From Thiobacillus sp. (GTDB taxonomy: Bacteria; Pseudomonadota; Gammaproteobacteria; Burkholderiales; Thiobacillaceae), in NCBI RefSeq assembly GCF_024708915.1, contig NZ_JANJXQ010000133.1, positions 11,007 through 75,006 of the forward strand: 64,000 nucleotides of DNA, read 5' to 3'. The notes below the pieces were generated by a model. That model ran no database searches and was not told the DNA's origin. It saw nothing but the letters and a program-made list of their open reading frames with translations. How positions within the stretch are numbered: position 1 is the stretch's first letter; each line of letters opens with the position of its first letter. Of the stretch, positions 23,523 through 31,594 are shown in pieces. A program made the translations under genes and the position numbers.

Positions 23523-24563
23523 ATGCCTTACTACGCCGGGTTGAAAAAGATCAACGACACCGCGGTTCGCCGACGCACCATCGACGGCCTGCAGCGCCTG
23601 CGACCAGCATTGGCCGAGGCCATCCCGAAGCGCACGGCCACCGACACGCTGCTGCTGGCGACGTGGAACATCCGTGAGTTCGACTCCGGCAAGTACGGCT
23701 ATCGGAGCGATGAACCTTACTACTATATCGCCGAGATACTGAGCCGTTTTGACCTGGTCGCCATTCAGGAGGTGCGGGACGGTCTGTACCCCTTGCAGCG
23801 CCTGCGGCGCATGCTGGGCGACGACTGGGATTTCCTCGTCACCGACGTGACGCTGGGCACGTCCGGCAATGCGGAGCGGATGGCCTATCTGTACGATCGT
23901 CGCAAGGTCAGTTTCACCGGCTTGGCGGCCGAGTTGGTGCTGCCCAAGGCGAAGAACGCCAAGGAGGAGCCGGTGCAGTTGGCACGCTCGCCCTATGTGG
24001 CGGGATTTCGTGCCGGCTGGGCCTACCTGACGCTGGCCACGGTCCATATCTACTACGGCAAGGGCGTGGCCGTTGACCCGCGCCGGTTGGCCGAGATCAC
24101 AGCATTCGGTCAGACGATCGCCAAGAACGCGGTCAAGCTCTCCGGGGCACCCCAATACGAACCCGGCGCGCCACCGCTGCCCGACAACCTCATCATGCTG
24201 GGCGACTTCAACATCTTCAACCGCAAGGACGTGACGATGGAGGCCATCGAACAGGCCGGCTTCATCGTCCCCGAAGAACTGCAGACCATTCCCGGATCGA
24301 ACGTCGCCAAGGACAAGCACTACGACCAGATCGCCTATTACAAGCACCTGGCGCGCTTGAAACTGACCGGCCAAGCCGGTGTGTTCGACTTCTTCGAGCA
24401 CGTCTACCGGCTCGAAGACGAAGCGGCTTACGCCGCCGAGCGGGCCGAGAGGCCCGGTCGCGGTTTCAAGGACTGGCGCACCTACCGCATGAGCGATCAC
24501 CTGCCCATGTGGATCGAGCTGGGCATCGACGACAGCGATGCCTATCTGGGCACGCTGGCGTGA
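23523..24563 (+). CDS. Endonuclease/exonuclease/phosphatase-family protein
   Basis: A 346-residue EEP-fold protein. Motifs are LLLATWNIREFDS (Asn), LVAIQEVRDG (Glu metal ligand), NLIMLGDFNIFNRKD (Asp-x-Asn) and SDHLPMWIEL (catalytic Asp-His). This is the DNase I/exonuclease III fold, so a metal-dependent phosphodiesterase, perhaps a nuclease, is expected. GGAGGG precedes the ATG. It follows the XRE gene and is ended by a strong hairpin. The role in the ICE (DNA processing or defence) is not evident. Confidence 0.9.
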   Translation: MPYYAGLKKINDTAVRRRTIDGLQRLRPALAEAIPKRTATDTLLLATWNIREFDSGKYGYRSDEPYYYIAEILSRFDLVAIQEVRDGLYPLQRLRRMLGDDWDFLVTDVTLGTSGNAERMAYLYDRRKVSFTGLAAELVLPKAKNAKEEPVQLARSPYVAGFRAGWAYLTLATVHIYYGKGVAVDPRRLAEITAFGQTIAKNAVKLSGAPQYEPGAPPLPDNLIMLGDFNIFNRKDVTMEAIEQAGFIVPEELQTIPGSNVAKDKHYDQIAYYKHLARLKLTGQAGVFDFFEHVYRLEDEAAYAAERAERPGRGFKDWRTYRMSDHLPMWIELGIDDSDAYLGTLA

Positions 24564-24574
24564 TGTAGCGAGAA

Positions 24575-24608
24575 CCAAGCGCCCCGCCGCAATGGGCGGG
24601 GCGCTTGG
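24575..24608. terminator. Strong GC hairpin between convergent genes
   Basis: CCAAGCGCCCCGCC pairs perfectly with GGCGGGGCGCTTGG around a six-base loop. It lies 11 bp after the EEP gene and 8 bp after the convergent DUF736 gene, so it can serve both. There is no long T-run on either side. Confidence 0.7.
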
Positions 24609-24616
24609 GGTGGCCG

Positions 24617-24931
24617 TCAGGCCACTTGCGGCTTGTTGCGCGACCAGATCAGGTTGTGCGTGCCGTCCTCTTCCTCGATCAGGCGGGCATAGATCGTCGC
24701 CGGGAACGTGGGATCGTCGAGGGTCACGGACACGTAGGGCCGCTCGGCCTTGCTGACTTTCTTCCATGCCGCGCCGACGTCGTATCCGCCTGCCGCCTGG
24801 ACGCGGAAGTCGGGGGCGTTTTCGCTTTCCTTTTCGTTGGGGACGAGCTTGACCTTGACGTTGAGCGCCAGGGTGCGGATCGTGCCGGTGAAGCCGTCTT
24901 TGTCTGCGGTGAAGGTGCCGATGGTGGCCAT
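24617..24931 (-). CDS. DUF736 protein
   Basis: A 104-residue DUF736 protein ([60 protein letters not shown]). The function is unknown; the family marks alpha/betaproteobacterial conjugative elements and is often highly expressed. The start MATIGTF is the family start and has GGAG upstream; a longer in-frame version from 24970 is rejected. Confidence 0.93.
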   Translation of the reverse strand: MATIGTFTADKDGFTGTIRTLALNVKVKLVPNEKESENAPDFRVQAAGGYDVGAAWKKVSKAERPYVSVTLDDPTFPATIYARLIEEEDGTHNLIWSRNKPQVA

Positions 24932-25829
24932 GATGATTTCTCCTTGCGGGTTAACCAAGGTCGCGCCCATCGCGTCCTTGTTGTGATCCGTCAGGTGGGG
25001 GACGGGCGGGCTGCATCGCTTGCGGCCGAAACGCAGTGGAGGACCGGGAGGCGCAAAAAATTTGTCCCGCGAGGAATGCGCCGAACGCAGTGATAGCGCA
25101 GGGGAAATTGTTTGCGCCGGACGGTTGCGGCCATGAAGCCCGAGGCGCAGCTGTGCCCCCGCCAGGATTCACGACAAGCCAAGGACGCATGGGCCGATCG
25201 CCCCGCAAGGGGACAGGGCGGCCTCGGCATCCCACCGCAGGCGGCTTCATCGGCTTGCCCCCTGATGCGGGCAAGGTCCATCCCCCCAAACGGCGAGCGC
25301 TAACGACCCTGCCGCATCCTGTGGTGGCATGCTTGGGGTGCGGTGTGGAAGTTCCATGGCGGGGCAGGGCGGCGTGTCCGTGAACCATCTCTCGTGATAA
25401 TGTGGCGACGAACCGCCAGCGTCGAGGACGGCACGCATTCGCACAACCTGCCGCAGCAAGCCACGGCGTATCCGCTGCGCTCTGTCCATCGCTGGCGGGG
25501 CGCTGACCTGGCCGATCCGGCGCAAGCCGGTTCGGCACTCTCACAGGGGCGCCTAGCGGCGCGCGGCGGGGATAGGCCGTGCGCCGATCCCTTGGAGGCA
25601 AGCGAAGCGCGCAGCGCCACAGGCGCGGAAGTGCGTGAGGGATTGAAGCCGAATGGCCGTGACGGCAAAGGCGGCACGGGGCGCAGCCCGAAAGCCCGGC
25701 GGCGCATCGCGCCGACACACCTGCGCAGGCATACACCATGGCAGGAATGAAAATTCGGATGCGTGCCCCGGCAGCATCCTGACCGTATAGCCTATGCTAT
25801 TCCGTGCCCAGTCTGAATGAGGAGATGAA
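24932..25829. other. 900-bp GC-rich spacer without a credible gene
   Basis: All six frames are partly open here because of GC bias, but none shows family features. The stretch 25600-25740 shares runs with spacers at 27.98-28.04 and 29.60-29.72 kb (GCGAAGCGCGCAGCGCC, GAAGCCGAATGGCCG, GCAGCCCGxxAGCCCGxCGGCG). It is thus a diverged member of a repeated spacer family in this ICE. Confidence 0.6.
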
Positions 25830-26693
25830 ATGTTGAGTTTTTACGTGACGAATCTACTGATACCAGACGATCCAGACGATCTGACGATCACCACACCCGC
25901 AGGACTGTGGACCCTGACCAAGGCGCCAAACTTCGTAACAACAAAAGCTGCCATCACAGGGACGACTTTGGCACGTCAACAGCATTTGCCAGTGGGCGAG
26001 ACCTATTTCCTTGAAAGCCCAATCAGCATGGACCGAGGTGCAGCCGCGGTGGATCGGGCATTTGATGAGATCACGCCAATCCTGCTGGCAGCGAGCTATG
26101 CGACGGGTATGAGTGTGACGATCAACCGATCGACAATGGGCAGTTCCGTATCGATCATGCAACCGTCAGACCACTGGCCTCGCGCACGCGCGCTCGGTTC
26201 TGGTTCATATGTCATCAGCACATCCAACGAATTCAGCCGACTGGTCGAGGTCTTCGTGCGGGTTTGGCCAACCATGGGGCAAACCGAAAAGGCACGTTTG
26301 CTGGTACATCACTGGCTCGATGCTCTCGCCTGCTGGTCAATGGAAGACCAATACCTGAGTGCAACGACGTTGTTACAGATCATCGTTGCAACCGAAGCCC
26401 AGAAGCAGGGGAAGGCAAGCCTGACGTACTACAACGGCCTCGAAGACGCCGCAAATCGCATGGGGATCGCACCGCTCAGTCAGGATTTTAAGAACATGCG
26501 CAATGAACTTATCCACGATGGCCAATTGATTGGCTCCCGATTCGTTGGCCCGCGATCAGCTTGTGACCAAGTCGTCGCGGACGTACTGAACTGGTTCGAT
26601 ACATATGTCCATGCCGGGCTTGGGCTTGGACCGGTGGCGAAGACACGTTTCGGGGCGAATGACTTCGCTACGCTGAATGCCTACTCGATCTAA
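25830..26693 (+). CDS. HEPN-like protein with an R-x4-H motif (possible defence RNase)
   Basis: A 287-residue protein I cannot place by full length. The C-terminal third reads as an Apea/HEPN-type helical domain: YLSATTLLQIIVATEAQ, then FKNMRNELIHDGQ. RNELIH fits the HEPN catalytic R-x4-6-H pattern near residue 230, which would make a metal-independent RNase. The N-terminal half is of unknown fold. Lower GC than neighbours, plus strand among minus-strand ICE genes, and GC-rich spacers on both sides suggest a separate insertion. GAGGAG lies before the ATG. Confidence 0.7.
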   Translation: MLSFYVTNLLIPDDPDDLTITTPAGLWTLTKAPNFVTTKAAITGTTLARQQHLPVGETYFLESPISMDRGAAAVDRAFDEITPILLAASYATGMSVTINRSTMGSSVSIMQPSDHWPRARALGSGSYVISTSNEFSRLVEVFVRVWPTMGQTEKARLLVHHWLDALACWSMEDQYLSATTLLQIIVATEAQKQGKASLTYYNGLEDAANRMGIAPLSQDFKNMRNELIHDGQLIGSRFVGPRSACDQVVADVLNWFDTYVHAGLGLGPVAKTRFGANDFATLNAYSI

Positions 26694-26822
26694 AATTGCC
26701 ACGAGGAAATATTTTCCTTGAGCACTGAAATATAGTGCGGTGCCGTAATTTGGCTGTTGGATCAGGGATGCAGCAGCGAGAGAAGCGGCAGGGGCTGCTG
26801 TCTGCCCCAGCCGCATGGAGAA

Positions 26823-27647
26823 TCAGGCTTTCAACTGGCGCAGGCCATCGGCCAGCAGCCAGAGGGCGCGGTTCAGGCGGATGCCGTTGTCGATGCCCTG
26901 CACGGGCCGGGTGGTCTGGCGGCGACCGTTGGCGGCGCGGGCGCGCAGGCCGCCTTTGATGAGGTTTTCTTGCGCGCGGTTGAACACGCTCCACAGGTCG
27001 GCCCGGCTGTCGTCGGTGCGACGCGGCATCAGGATTTGGCTTTCCGTGATGGGTGCGGGCTTGTCCTCGTCGTACTTGAGGGCCAGCGCGGCGCGGGCGA
27101 ACACTTCCGACTCCCCGGTGTCCAGCGTGATGGCGCTCATGGCATCACGGGATTCCTGCGCCCGGTCGAAGCCGCGCAGGACTTCGTAAGCGCCTTCGAT
27201 CACCTGCGTGGCCGCGTCGCCCTTGTGGGGCACGCGCACATCCGCCACGGTGTCGCCACAGACAAGGCCGTTCTGGCATACGAAGCGGAACATGCCGGCG
27301 AGCATCTGATAGCTGCTGGTGCCATCGTGCGAATTCAGCAATATTATTTCGTTGGCCTCGCGACCGTTGATCTGGCTGGCATGGCGCAGCCGGATCATAT
27401 GCTTGGTGTAGTCGCGGCGGTTGTCCTGCCGCACGCGGGTCTGGCACACCATGAAGGGCTTGAAGCCTTCGCCGCGCAGTTCCTGCAAAACGGTGGCGGT
27501 CGGAATGTAGCTGTACCGCTCCGAGACGCTTTCATGCGGGGCCTCCGCGAAGATGGACGGGGCCACGGCCCGGATTTGGTCGTCCGACAAGGGATGTTCC
27601 GAGCGCAGCACCGGGGAACGGGAAGCGAAACGGGTTGCGAGTTGCAT
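26823..27647 (-). CDS. DUF932 protein
   Basis: A 274-residue DUF932 protein (phage/plasmid-like, LGT family). Family-like segments are FMVCQTRVRQDNRRDYTKHM, EANEIILLNSHDGTSSYQML, AGMFRFVCQNGLVCGD and VFNRAQENLIKGG. Its role is unknown, though it is often found with RadC and DUF736 in ICEs. The start MQLATRF at 27647 has a GGAGAAAG site upstream; the frame extends further, but without family content. Confidence 0.92.
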   Translation of the reverse strand: MQLATRFASRSPVLRSEHPLSDDQIRAVAPSIFAEAPHESVSERYSYIPTATVLQELRGEGFKPFMVCQTRVRQDNRRDYTKHMIRLRHASQINGREANEIILLNSHDGTSSYQMLAGMFRFVCQNGLVCGDTVADVRVPHKGDAATQVIEGAYEVLRGFDRAQESRDAMSAITLDTGESEVFARAALALKYDEDKPAPITESQILMPRRTDDSRADLWSVFNRAQENLIKGGLRARAANGRRQTTRPVQGIDNGIRLNRALWLLADGLRQLKA

Positions 27648-28075
27648 GGTCTTTCTCCTGACAAAGGGTTTGCTGTTGAAACCACACACCGGATTCCTAG
27701 ATTCGGAGCCCGCCTTTCGGCTTTCCGGTGGGGTCGGCGCGGAGACCTGGGCCGGCCTCGTTGCCACCGTTTTTCCTGAGTTCATCGCCCGCGACGGTCA
27801 GGAGCGCGCGGACGGGAGCCGTCAAGGAGGCAAGCGCCGGGTGGGTGCGGCCCGCAGCGCAGCGAGGACCCGGCCCGGCGCGCCTTGATGGCGCACGGAC
27901 GCGAGCTACGGTCGCGGACAAGGTGATGGGCGAAGGAAGATGGCTAGACAGGCAATCGGCCGTAGTTGGCGCAGGCCCACGCAAGCGAAGCGCGCAGCGC
28001 CGTGGGCGCGAAGACCGATCCCGTTTTGTTCGGTGGTCTTTGATGGAGCGCTAAGCTCGATGCCGCCAATAATTC
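27648..28075. other. GC-rich spacer between DUF932 and DUF2958 genes
   Basis: No supported gene is seen in these 430 bp. It contains a member of the spacer family (CAAGCGAAGCGCGCAGCGCC near 27980) shared with 25.6 kb, and presumably the DUF932 promoter on the minus strand. Confidence 0.5.
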
Positions 28076-28107
28076 AAAAAGGGCGCCGCCGAAACCGACG
28101 ACGCCCG
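28076..28107 (-). terminator. Intrinsic terminator after the second DUF2958 gene
   Basis: Read on the minus strand, GGGCGTCG-loop-CGGCGCCC followed by TTTTTG forms a stem with a U-run, 10 bp after the DUF2958 stop. Confidence 0.7.
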
Positions 28108-28116
28108 TAGCGACGG

Positions 28117-28464
28117 CTAAGTCAAGATGCGTCCCGCAAGACGTGCCTCGCGCGCATAGGCGCTAATCGACTTGGTCGCAGTGAAGTTTTGGTCGCGTTC
28201 CACTGGGAGTCCAAGTTGCCCCCGGATCGCTACCAACTCCGCCAGGCTTACCCAGCCCAGTTCGGGGCACCCCAGGCCCAGGTCGCAGAGGCCAAACGCA
28301 TGGTCGTGCTCGTCTGGATCAATTTCCGTCAGCAGCCAGGTGGCGCCGGCATCCGGGGTGAACAGCTTGACCACAGGCAGTGGGTCGAAGTCCTCGCTCT
28401 CAAGCGACTGCCGGCCGTTGGCCAGAAGTTCCGCACGTTGTTCGTCGGTGATCAGCTTCGTCAT
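28117..28464 (-). CDS. DUF2958 protein, copy 2
   Basis: A 115-residue DUF2958 protein (DPLPVVKLFTPDAGATWLLT, HAFGLCDLGLGCPELGWV, LPVERDQNFTATKSISAYA). It is a diverged paralog of the copy at 22543-22893, with the same length and block order. The function is unknown. A GGAG-rich site precedes the ATG at 28464, and a terminator follows. Confidence 0.92.
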   Translation of the reverse strand: MTKLITDEQRAELLANGRQSLESEDFDPLPVVKLFTPDAGATWLLTEIDPDEHDHAFGLCDLGLGCPELGWVSLAELVAIRGQLGLPVERDQNFTATKSISAYAREARLAGRILT

Positions 28465-28872
28465 GGTCTTCTCCTTGGAAGGATTCAGGGCGGGATTGCC
28501 CGAGACCGCGACAAGCACGGCGCAGCGCAGCAGTCAGGGTTCGCAGACGGCCGCAGGACGCCAGCGTGCAAGGCACGCGCAGACCTTGACGGTGAGAACG
28601 TCGTGATAAGGTGAAGGGAACAGCAAGCCAGCCCACATTACGCTCCGCAATCGCCTGGGGGACGTACGGAGTTACTTAACCCCGAAAAGGATCAAAGTCG
28701 TTGCCCTTGAAGTAACGGAAGCGTAAAGCCAGCGGGCAAACCGATCAGGCGCAGCCTGTTCGGTGCTCTTGGGGCGCCAAGCTTGCGCGGCGGGGTGGGC
28801 GGAGCCGACCCCTGGAGTTGGCAAGACATGTATCGACGGTCGCGGCAAAAAAGGGGCGCAAGGCCCCAGGGG
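28465..28872. other. Spacer with a copy of the repeated leader upstream of DUF2958
   Basis: No supported gene. The part at 28495-28627 is an imperfect repeat of 29411-29551. Both contain ATTGCCCG, ACGGCGCAGCGCAGC, GACGGCCG, ACGCGCAG, GAGAACG and GAAGGGAACAGCAAG in the same order and at the same distance from the downstream minus-strand gene. Confidence 0.6.
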
Positions 28873-29379
28873 TTAGAGAAGCCCGCGTTCGGCGAACGAC
28901 AGGATGTTGGCGCCAGCGACTACCAAGTGATCCAGCACCCGCACATCCACCAAGGCCAACGCTGACTTGAGCGTCTGCGTCAGCATTTCGTCCGCCCGCG
29001 ACGGCTCGGGCACACCGGATGGGTGGTTATGCACCAGGATCAGCGCCGCCGAGTTGCGTGCCAGCGACTCCTTGACCACCTCGCGCGGATACACCGATGT
29101 TTGGCTCACCGTGCCGCGGAACATCTCGACGTAGTCGATAACACGGTTCTGCGCATCCAGATGGATGATCGCGAATACCTCGTGCTCCAGTGTCCCGAGT
29201 TTGATCCGCAGGAAGTTGCGCACCACCTGCGGCGAGGTCAGCGCCTCACTGCCGTTCATCTGCCCGGACAGCACGCGCAGCGCTGCCTGCAGTACCTCGT
29301 CGGCCTTGGCCGGACGGTAATCGCCAGCGACATCGCGAACGAGAAGGGAGGAATCCAAAGAAGAGGAATGTTGCGACAT
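28873..29379 (-). CDS. radC: RadC-family JAB/JAMM protein
   Basis: A 168-residue RadC-like protein with a JAMM metal motif: Glu in LGTLEHEVFAIIHLD, then LILVHNHPSGVPEPSRADEM (H-x-H-x10-D). The N-terminal HhH part of chromosomal RadC is missing, as in most plasmid and ICE copies. It is probably a metal-dependent hydrolase; the exact role in mobile elements is unsettled. The start MSQHSS at 29379 has a fair ribosome site and matches the family start. Confidence 0.92.
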   Translation of the reverse strand: MSQHSSSLDSSLLVRDVAGDYRPAKADEVLQAALRVLSGQMNGSEALTSPQVVRNFLRIKLGTLEHEVFAIIHLDAQNRVIDYVEMFRGTVSQTSVYPREVVKESLARNSAALILVHNHPSGVPEPSRADEMLTQTLKSALALVDVRVLDHLVVAGANILSFAERGLL

Positions 29380-29747
29380 GATCGTGCTCCGGTTCGAATC
29401 GGGCGGAATTGCCCGGAACCGGCGACACACGGCGCAGCGCAGCGGTCAGGGGTCGAAGACGGCCGCCAGGCCGCAAGCGGTCAACCGCAGGGCAGGACGC
29501 GCAGCCCTTGATGGCGAGAACGACGTGGTACGTTGAAGGGAACAGCAAGACCGCCTCTCACACACCAACAGCAGTGGGTGGCAAGCAGGGCGCGCAGGCC
29601 GGAACGCAGAGAAGGCCGGAGGCGTCAGGGACCAAAGCCGAATGGCCGCGATTCGGCACGAAGCGTGGGGCGTAGCCCGCGAGCCCGACGGCGGTACGCC
29701 GGGACGCAGGAGCAAACAGGGAAAAAATTCACGAGACATAATGCAGC
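29380..29747. other. Spacer between ICE genes and the first defence operon
   Basis: No supported gene. It holds the second copy of the repeated leader (29411-29551), upstream of radC on the minus strand. Beyond it is a stretch related to 25.63-25.72 kb (CCGAATGGCCG, GCGTAGCCCGCGAGCCCGAC). It marks the boundary between the minus-strand ICE genes and the plus-strand defence island. Confidence 0.55.
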
Positions 29748-29767
29748 AATGTGGTGTAATGTGGTGC
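29748..29767 (+). promoter_or_regulatory. Two 10-bp direct repeats before the RHH gene
   Basis: AATGTGGTGT is followed directly by AATGTGGTGC, one helical turn apart, ending 22 bp before the RHH start codon. Ribbon-helix-helix repressors bind such phased repeats, so this is a likely autoregulatory operator for the defence operon downstream. Confidence 0.5.
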
Positions 29768-29789
29768 AAGGTAGCGTTCGAGGCGCCCA

Positions 29790-29984
29790 ATGAAGCAATC
29801 AAAGCTTGATGATGAAGTGAATTTGCCACCCATTGTTCGGGTGTCTGTAAGCCTTCCTCGGGGGCTTCACGCCGAGTTGGAGCAAATCGCGCGCGACAAG
29901 AAAGTCTCGCTGGCGTGGGTCATTCGGGACGCGGCGGAGAAGTATGTTGCCGACCAGTGGCCTCTGTTGGCCCAGACCAAATGA
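29790..29984 (+). CDS. Small ribbon-helix-helix regulator at the head of the Vsr/methyltransferase operon
   Basis: A 64-residue CopG/Arc-type protein: PPIVRVSVSLPRGLHAELEQ then IARDKKVSLAWVIRDAAEKY. It is 3 bp before vsr and surely co-transcribed with it. It is probably the operon's own repressor, acting at the repeats 22 bp upstream. Control of restriction genes by a small DNA-binding protein is common, but no partner data are available here. Confidence 0.85.
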   Translation: MKQSKLDDEVNLPPIVRVSVSLPRGLHAELEQIARDKKVSLAWVIRDAAEKYVADQWPLLAQTK

Positions 29985-29987
29985 CAT

Positions 29988-30395
29988 ATGGACAGCGTTA
30001 CTCCCGCTCGGCGTTCGGAAATCATGGGGCGAGTGCGCTCGCGCCACACCAAGCCGGAAATGACGATTCGACGGATGGTGCATGCGATGGGCTATCGATA
30101 TCGCCTGCACGCGAAGGATTTTCCTGGCAAGCCAGACTTGGTGTTTCGCGCCCGCAAGAAGGTTGTATTCGTTCATGGTTGCTTTTGGCACAGGCACGCG
30201 GGGTGCGCGTTGGCCAGACTGCCAAAATCTCGCCAGGAGTTCTGGCTTCCGAAGCTCGAAGCGAACCGGCAGCGTGACATGAAGAACGAAAGCGCGCTTC
30301 GAGACGCGGGTTGGGATGTGCTGACGATTTGGGAATGCGAGTTGAGCGATATCGCTCGGCTCAAGACAAGAATATGGGGATTTCTCGATGCGTAG
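29988..30395 (+). CDS. vsr: Very short patch repair endonuclease (Vsr)
   Basis: A 135-residue Vsr protein, full length. The start MGRVRSRHTKPEM is the Vsr signature, with PGKPDLVF (catalytic Asp50) and VFVHGCFWHRHAGC (catalytic His and zinc residues) following. It nicks T:G mismatches produced by deamination of 5-methylcytosine, so it pairs with the C5 methyltransferase gene that overlaps it by 8 nt. A Vsr-like nuclease can also serve as the restriction enzyme in some systems. Confidence 0.96.
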   Translation: MDSVTPARRSEIMGRVRSRHTKPEMTIRRMVHAMGYRYRLHAKDFPGKPDLVFRARKKVVFVHGCFWHRHAGCALARLPKSRQEFWLPKLEANRQRDMKNESALRDAGWDVLTIWECELSDIARLKTRIWGFLDA

Positions 30396-31575
30396 CGTCG
30401 AACTTTTCGCAGGGGCGGGAGGGCTCGCCATCGGCATGGCGAACGCTGGATTTCAGCACGCGGCTGTCGTTGAATGGGATCACGACGCTTGCGAGACATT
30501 CCGCGAGAATCAACGTCACCATGCCCACGCGGTGGAAGGTTGGCCCGTGCATGAGGTTGACGCGCGGACCTTCAATTTCAGTTCGCTCGGTCGGGATATC
30601 GAAGTGGTTTCCGGAGGCCCTCCATGCCAGCCATTCTCGATGGGCGGCAAGCATCAGGGACAGCGCGACGATAGAAACATGTTCCCCGAGGCGGTCCGGG
30701 CGGTACGCGAGTTGATGCCGAAGGCGTTCATTTTCGAGAATGTCAAAGGGCTCACACGGAAGAGCTTCGCTTCATATTTCTCGTACATCCATCTGCAACT
30801 TCAGTATCCGGAATTGGCACGGCGCAAAGGCGAGAACTGGATGCAGCACCGTGCGCGTCTGGAACAGCACCATTCCTCCAACAAGGGGGCGGCGACATAC
30901 AACGTGTTGTTCAACGTGTTGAACGCCGCCGACTATGGCGTGCCGCAGAAGCGGCAACGAGTGTTTCTTGTTGGTTTTCGTTCCGACGTGGGCGCGCGAT
31001 GGTCTTTTCCAGAGCCGACACATTCCGAGGAAGCGCTGCTAATTTCAAAATGGATCGATGGCGCCTATTGGGATGAACACGGCATCAGTCGCAAGCGAAG
31101 GCAGGAAATCCCGCCACGGTATGCTAAACGTGTTGAACTCTTGCGCTCCACGCCTCGCTTGCTAACGCTTGACCGTTGGCGAACCACCCGCGACGCGTTG
31201 AGCAATCTTCCCGATCCGGAGTCCGATCGAGATCACGAAATTCCAAACCACGTGTTCACCCCGGGAGCCAGAACTTATGTGGGCCACACGGGGAGCGCCT
31301 TGGATGAACCGTCAAAAACGCTAAAGGCCGGATATCACGGTGTTCCGGGCGGCGAAAACATGTTCGTGAAGGATGATGGCACGGTTCGCTATTTCACGGT
31401 TCGGGAATCCGCGCGACTGCAAACCTTCCCGGACGAATACGAATTCCGAGGCTCGTGGAGTCAAACCATGCGTCAACTTGGCAACGCCGTGCCGGTGAAA
31501 CTGGCGGAGGTGGTGGCTCGCTCCGTGGCGGCCAGTTTAAGCGCGTGCGCGAATCCAACCCGAATCAAGAATTGA
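30388..31575 (+). CDS. DNA cytosine-C5 methyltransferase
   Basis: A 395-residue C5 methyltransferase. Motif I is SVELFAGAGGLAIGMANAGF (3-22), motif IV GGPPCQPFSMGG (catalytic Cys80), motif VI FENVKGL (117-121). A variable target-recognition region spans about 200-320, and motif X is MRQLGNAVPVKLAE. The recognition sequence cannot be read from this. It overlaps vsr upstream and is 19 bp from the GHKL ATPase gene. Its likely job is to mark self DNA for the nucleases encoded downstream. Confidence 0.95.
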   Translation: MRSVELFAGAGGLAIGMANAGFQHAAVVEWDHDACETFRENQRHHAHAVEGWPVHEVDARTFNFSSLGRDIEVVSGGPPCQPFSMGGKHQGQRDDRNMFPEAVRAVRELMPKAFIFENVKGLTRKSFASYFSYIHLQLQYPELARRKGENWMQHRARLEQHHSSNKGAATYNVLFNVLNAADYGVPQKRQRVFLVGFRSDVGARWSFPEPTHSEEALLISKWIDGAYWDEHGISRKRRQEIPPRYAKRVELLRSTPRLLTLDRWRTTRDALSNLPDPESDRDHEIPNHVFTPGARTYVGHTGSALDEPSKTLKAGYHGVPGGENMFVKDDGTVRYFTVRESARLQTFPDEYEFRGSWSQTMRQLGNAVPVKLAEVVARSVAASLSACANPTRIKN

Positions 31576-31594
31576 TCAAAGGACAAGGACTGAC

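Noticed and set aside
24951..25739. 262-codon minus-strand frame upstream of DUF736
   Set aside because: Pro/Arg/Ala-rich, no motif, lies in the repeated GC-rich spacer family.
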